Shown: positions 61,097 to 64,000 of the stretch, piece by piece
Numbering within the stretch: the stretch's first letter is position 1
Layout: the number at the start of each line of letters is the position of its first letter
Assembly (NCBI RefSeq): GCF_004348685.1
Contig: NZ_SMKO01000005.1
Coordinates: 62,001 to 126,000 of the forward strand
Direction of reading: 5' to 3'
DNA from: Nonomuraea deserti
GTDB lineage: Bacteria > Actinomycetota > Actinomycetes > Streptosporangiales > Streptosporangiaceae
DNA: 64,000 nt
The notes under the pieces: generated by a model
What the model was told of the DNA's origin: nothing
What the model saw: the letters and a program-made list of their open reading frames with translations, nothing else
The model's database searches: none
Translations under genes and position numbers: made by a program

Positions 61097-61777
61097 ATGA
61101 CGGCTTCGCGTTCATGGCGCAGCGAGGAGGTCGCCAGAAACGACCGGGCGTTGCTGAGGGCGGCCCGCGAGGTGCTGGCGGTGGACGGCGCGCACGCGTC
61201 GGTGGCCTCGATCGCGGCTCGGGCCGGCGTCGGAGTGGGCTCGCTCTACCGGCGCTACCGCACGAAACAGGAGCTGTTCCAGCGGCTGTGCCTGATCGCC
61301 CTGCGGGACTACCTGGATGCGGCGAACGAAGGCCTGGCCATGGACGATCCGTGGGCCGGCCTGGTCCACTACGCGATGGCGTCGATCCGGTCGGGCCCCG
61401 GCTCGCTGGCGCCGGTGGCCGGCACCTTCGACGTCACCGACGAGATGACCGAGCTGGCGGAGCGGGGCGATCGCGCGGTGGCCGAACTCGTCGAGCGCGC
61501 GCACCGGGCCAGGGTGCTCCGCGCCGGGGTGACCGCGGTCGACCTCGAACTGCTCATCGAGCAGCTCTCGAAGTCCCCCCTTCAGGAGCACCTGCAGCGC
61601 CAGGGCCGGACCGAGCTGTACGACGCCGCGCTGAACGCGCGAGAGCGCATCATCGCCGTCGCGCTCGACGGGCTGCGGGCCGCACCAGCGGGGCCGCTGC
61701 CGGGCCAGGCGCCTGGATACGAGCTGTTCACCATGAGATGGGCGCCGCCGGAGGACGAGCAGCCGGCCTCAGAGTGA
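61097..61777 (+). CDS. TetR-family regulator of the FMN reductase / MFS regulon
   Basis: The 226-aa protein has a TetR HTH (ARNDRALLRAAREVLAVDG through ASIAARAGVGVGSLYRRYRTKQELF, residues about 12-62) and a variable helical ligand domain. It is divergent from the MFS gene with two GCGGAG-type dyads in the gap. The same dyads precede the FMN reductase gene 2.2 kb away, so one regulator for three genes is well supported by site similarity. The ligand is unknown, presumably a redox-active or antibiotic molecule exported by the MFS protein. Confidence 0.9.
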   Translation: MTASRSWRSEEVARNDRALLRAAREVLAVDGAHASVASIAARAGVGVGSLYRRYRTKQELFQRLCLIALRDYLDAANEGLAMDDPWAGLVHYAMASIRSGPGSLAPVAGTFDVTDEMTELAERGDRAVAELVERAHRARVLRAGVTAVDLELLIEQLSKSPLQEHLQRQGRTELYDAALNARERIIAVALDGLRAAPAGPLPGQAPGYELFTMRWAPPEDEQPASE

Positions 61778-61797
61778 AGGAGACGGCGCCTCGAACA

Positions 61798-61962
61798 TCA
61801 CGCGTTCTCCAATGGTGCTCGAGGCGCCCTCTCAGCACGCAGGCTGAGCGCGCATCGTCGGCGCGCAGGGTCAGCGCGCAGGGTCAGCTCCTGTGTCGTC
61901 CACGCCCAGTACTGCGCCGATGCGTAGTTGCCGTGGACGAACACGAAGGTCGGCTGTGGCAT
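61798..61962 (-). pseudogene. N-terminal fragment of an alpha/beta hydrolase
   Basis: The 54-codon frame starts PTFVFVHGNYASAQYWAWTTQELTLR, the classic first strand and oxyanion HG motif of an alpha/beta hydrolase, and then turns into nonsense. A 13-bp tandem duplication (61861-61873 and 61874-61886) lies exactly where the homology ends. The rest of the gene, about 200 codons, is absent. The remaining gap to 62103 shows no other feature. Confidence 0.7.
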
Positions 61963-62103
61963 TCCGGGAGGTTCCTTCCGGATGTGATCGGACGTCCGGT
62001 CCCGGCGGTCAACCGGTGATCACGGGCTCTCTGTCCGGCGCCGGGCCGGCCGGGCGAATGCCATCGACCTCGAGGACTACGGCCCCTGACCCCGGCGGCG
62101 CAC

Positions 62104-62436
62104 TCACTCGGGCACGAGCGCCGCCAAGGGGACGTGGTGCTGGCCGGCGTGCACGTCCCGATCGCGCAGGCTGCCCTGGGCGACGGGCCGGGGATAGGAG
62201 ATCTTCACGACGTTGAGTGCGGGGATGCGGAAGATCTGGACGTCCGCCGGGTCGAGGTCGTACAGCCGCGCGATGACCTCCTCGTTGATGAAGCCCTCGT
62301 CGGCGACGGTCGCGTAGCCTTCGGCGTCGCGCATGAAGAGCTCCATGGTGACCCAGAACGGGCCGGCGTTCTTGGAACGGACCTCCAGCGCCCGTTCGCC
62401 CAGCGTGGGTTTGCGGTCGTCAGTCACGGGAGTCAC
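62104..62436 (-). CDS. DUF4387 family protein
   Basis: The 110-aa protein has the DUF4387 signature: ALEVRSKNAGPFWVTMELFM near residue 16, FRIPALNVVKISYPRPVAQGSLRDRDVHAGQHHVPLAAL at the end. The family is usually encoded directly after, or fused to, AtuA-type (DUF1446) proteins of acyclic terpene or related carboxylate catabolism. Here the frame looks intact and overlaps the end of the AtuA remnant. GTG 62436 or GTG 62427 could be the start. With its partner gene broken it is probably a relic. Confidence 0.82.
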   Translation of the reverse strand: MTPVTDDRKPTLGERALEVRSKNAGPFWVTMELFMRDAEGYATVADEGFINEEVIARLYDLDPADVQIFRIPALNVVKISYPRPVAQGSLRDRDVHAGQHHVPLAALVPE

Positions 62437-63190
62437 CCATCTCGATACGGAACATCCCGGCAGGCTCGTCGACGTCCACGACGTGGTTGAGCACGAACGC
62501 GTAGGCGGCGCCGCGCTCGCTCTCGGCCGGCGAGGTGGCGAAGGCCAGGCTGGGCAGGTGGTCCATGTCGGGAGTCGGGAGGTGGAGCATCAGCGGGTTC
62601 GCGATCTTGCGATCGCGGTGGCGGTGGCCTGGTCCGGGGCGTTGACGAGCATCATCACTCCGACCTCCCGAGGCGGCCCGGCTGCCGGATCGATATCCCC
62701 CAGCACGGCGTTGTACCCGTACGGACGGATGTCCACGGCGTATTCGGAAGGGCCGAGGCCCAGGGTCTGCCGGACGCGCCCGGCGAGGACCTCGTGCAGC
62801 AACGCGACCCACTCCTCGATCTGGGCGAGGATGTGCGGGTCACGGATCGCGGTGAAGGACATGGTCTCGTAGCCGGTGACGGGGGCACCTTCGAGTTTGA
62901 TCGTGTGCTGGCCGGCGGGCTCGAAGCGGGACCCTTCGACGCGGACGCGGCGGTCGTCCAGCGCGGTGTAGGTCGCGTCGGTGACCACCAGCGTGCCCGC
63001 GGGCTCCCGCATCCGGAACGGGTCTACGGTCTCGTAGAGCATGTGGGCCGCCACCGACGTCGGCGTGCAAGCGGCGGACGGGTCCAGCGGCTCGATGGTG
63101 AAGCCGTCCTGATCGATGGTGGCGAGGACACCGCCTGTGCGCGGGTTGGTGGTGCACTGCCCGCCGCACTCCACGATCTTGGAGGGAGCC
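62420..63190 (-). pseudogene. AtuA-like (DUF1446) protein, 5'-truncated and frameshifted
   Basis: Only the C-terminal half remains, starting at KIVECGGQC (about 63190). It runs through [55 protein letters not shown] and YAVDIRPYGYNAVLGD, then NAPDQATATAIA. A one-base deletion at about 62609 then shifts the frame to IANPLMLHLPTPDMDHLPSLAF and the normal end. Homologous AtuA proteins are 450-600 aa and act in acyclic terpene or isoprenoid-acid breakdown. The 5' break point coincides with the left arm of the inverted repeat at 63185-63239. Confidence 0.82.
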
Positions 63191-63239
63191 ATGGACCGGT
63201 TCGTCTCACCCGAGCCTCTTCGAACCGGTCCATGGCTCC
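63185..63239. repeat. 19-bp perfect inverted repeat at a rearrangement junction
   Basis: GGAGCCATGGACCGGTTCG (63185-63203) and its exact complement (63221-63239) flank 17 bp. The right arm encodes the EPVHGS block of the isopropylmalate-dehydrogenase-like fragment. The left arm is an inverted copy of the same bases joined to the AtuA remnant. This looks like a fold-back rearrangement scar. Confidence 0.9.
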
Positions 63240-63494
63240 GCACCCGACATCGCCGGCCGCGGCATCGCCGACCCGATCGGGCAGATCTGGTCCGCCTCGA
63301 TGCTGCTCGACCACCTCGGGCACCCAGACGCCGGTGCACACCTGCTGGGCGCGATCGAGGAGGTGCTGGCGGCGGGCCCGGACGAGGCCCCGCTGACCCC
63401 CGACCTGCACGGCCGGGGCACCACCGTGGAACTGGGGCGGGCGATCACCGTCCAGGTCAAGGAACGCGGCCGGCGGGCCCGGCGGGGTGCGTGA
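63207..63494 (+). pseudogene. C-terminal fragment of an isopropylmalate/tartrate dehydrogenase-like enzyme
   Basis: The frame begins inside the repeat loop with [22 protein letters not shown] and continues [28 protein letters not shown] and [14 protein letters not shown]. This is the final third of the beta-decarboxylating dehydrogenase family (LeuB, tartrate dehydrogenase). The N-terminal two thirds, with the substrate and most NAD residues, are missing. It runs into the FAD-dehydrogenase fragment at 63487. Confidence 0.82.
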
Positions 63495-64000
63495 GAAGGA
63501 CGAGGACTCCTGGGCGGTGCGCTGGGCCCGTGCGTACGTCGACTTCGCCGCGGGTGAGAAGCGGTCCTGGATGGACGCCCAGGGCATCAAGCTGACGCCG
63601 ATGGTGGGCTGGGCGGAGCGCGGCGGCCTGCGCGCCGGCGGCCACGGCAACTCCGTGCCCCGGTTCCACGTGTCCTGGGGCACGGGAACGGGCGTGGTGG
63701 CCCCGTTCGCGCGCAGCGCCGTGCGGGCGGCCGACGCCGGACTGCTGAGGTTCTACCACCGTCACCAGGTCGATGAGCTCGTCGTCCAGGACGGCGCCGT
63801 CACGGGGGTGCGGGGGAGCGTCCTCGCCGACGACCCGCGCCGCGGGGCGTGGCCTCCAGCCGGGAGGTGACGGGTTCCTTCGAGCTGACGGCGCAGGCGG
63901 TCATCATCGCCAGTGGCGGGATCGGTGCCGACCACGACATGGTGCGCCACTACTGGCCCCAGCGGCTGGGCGCCGCCCCGCAGACCATGGTCACCGGCGT
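63487..64000 (+). pseudogene. FAD-binding dehydrogenase fragment, 5'-truncated and frameshifted, continuing past the window
   Basis: The fragment has WAVRWARAYVDFAAGEKRSW, MVGWAERGG, GHGNSVPRFHVSWGTGTGVVAPFAR and RHQVDELVVQDGAVTGVRG, typical of KstD/fumarate-reductase-like FAD dehydrogenases. It lacks the N-terminal GxGxxG dinucleotide-binding start. After about 63846 the homology continues in another frame (VASSREVTGSFELTAQAVIIASGGIGA) to the window end. A dehydrogenase beside AtuA/DUF4387 remnants suggests a single former catabolic cluster. Confidence 0.78.

Overview
The DNA is uniformly GC-rich with GTG/TTG starts, many 4-bp ATGA/GTGA overlaps, rare TTA codons and four large AfsR/SARP-type regulators in 36 kb. 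This fits the chromosome of a filamentous actinomycete; a Nonomuraea- or Streptosporangium-like host is my inference, since no rRNA or marker gene is present. I found no rRNA, tRNA, CRISPR array or replication origin. Most of the window is accessory: regulators, secreted carbohydrate enzymes, transporters and an unusual number of broken genes.

Layout. 0-10 kb: DUF3817 membrane protein with a 31-bp palindromic operator, a DHFR-family reductase, the first SARP regulator, a WYL regulator, a dead TnpB remnant, an alpha/beta hydrolase, and a beta-lactamase-fold hydrolase / TetR / threonine dehydratase group. 10-17 kb: two more SARP-NB-ARC-TPR regulators separated by gene remnants; the second is divergent from a 47-aa secreted peptide. 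17-20.6 kb: 2,2-dialkylglycine decarboxylase and a Ser/Thr kinase with a hemopexin ectodomain. 20.6-33.2 kb: a plant-polysaccharide/galactose island. It holds a pectate lyase-like enzyme, GH42 beta-galactosidase and a sugar ABC importer, divergent from an operon of a FadR-type GntR regulator, PhoD-like phosphatase, discoidin protein, SDR dehydrogenase and galactonate dehydratase. 33.2-39.9 kb: the most interesting locus, described below. 39.8-44.7 kb: NicO-type metal exporter with a long His-Gly tract, a TPR lipoprotein-like protein, DUF4331 and a secreted hypothetical. 45-51 kb: PQQ-type sugar dehydrogenase with CBM2, a YCII protein, and a pseudokinase with a BNR-type propeller. 51-55 kb: aldo/keto reductase, nitroreductase and MarR, then an SDR/ECF41 sigma pair with matching divergent promoters. 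55-64 kb: a broken heparinase-like gene, a methyltransferase, a TetR regulon (FMN reductase, MFS exporter, TetR) with four related operators, and finally a graveyard of fragments (hydrolase, AtuA, isopropylmalate-dehydrogenase-like, FAD dehydrogenase).

Candidate new system (about 33.2-39.9 kb). A SARP regulator is divergent from two tandem 57-codon genes that are too small for ordinary ORF calling. The two peptides align without gaps. Their 23-residue leaders are 17/23 identical and end in A-x-A. Their 34-residue cores are diverged but share six cysteines in the order C-x10-C-x4-CC-x7-C-x5-C, the cysteine order of inhibitor-cystine-knot peptides. A triple direct repeat with exact 11-bp period, typical of SARP sites, precedes them. 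A strong hairpin follows them. Then come a membrane-anchored thioredoxin-like protein (CSPC), an ABC exporter, an S26 signal peptidase and a MauE-like redox membrane protein, all close or overlapping. I infer a self-contained pathway making, exporting, cleaving and oxidatively folding a disulfide-rich peptide pair. A second SARP gene (13.7-16.7 kb) is also divergent from a small secreted Cys-containing peptide, again with 11-bp-spaced repeats, suggesting a recurring regulator-plus-peptide design.
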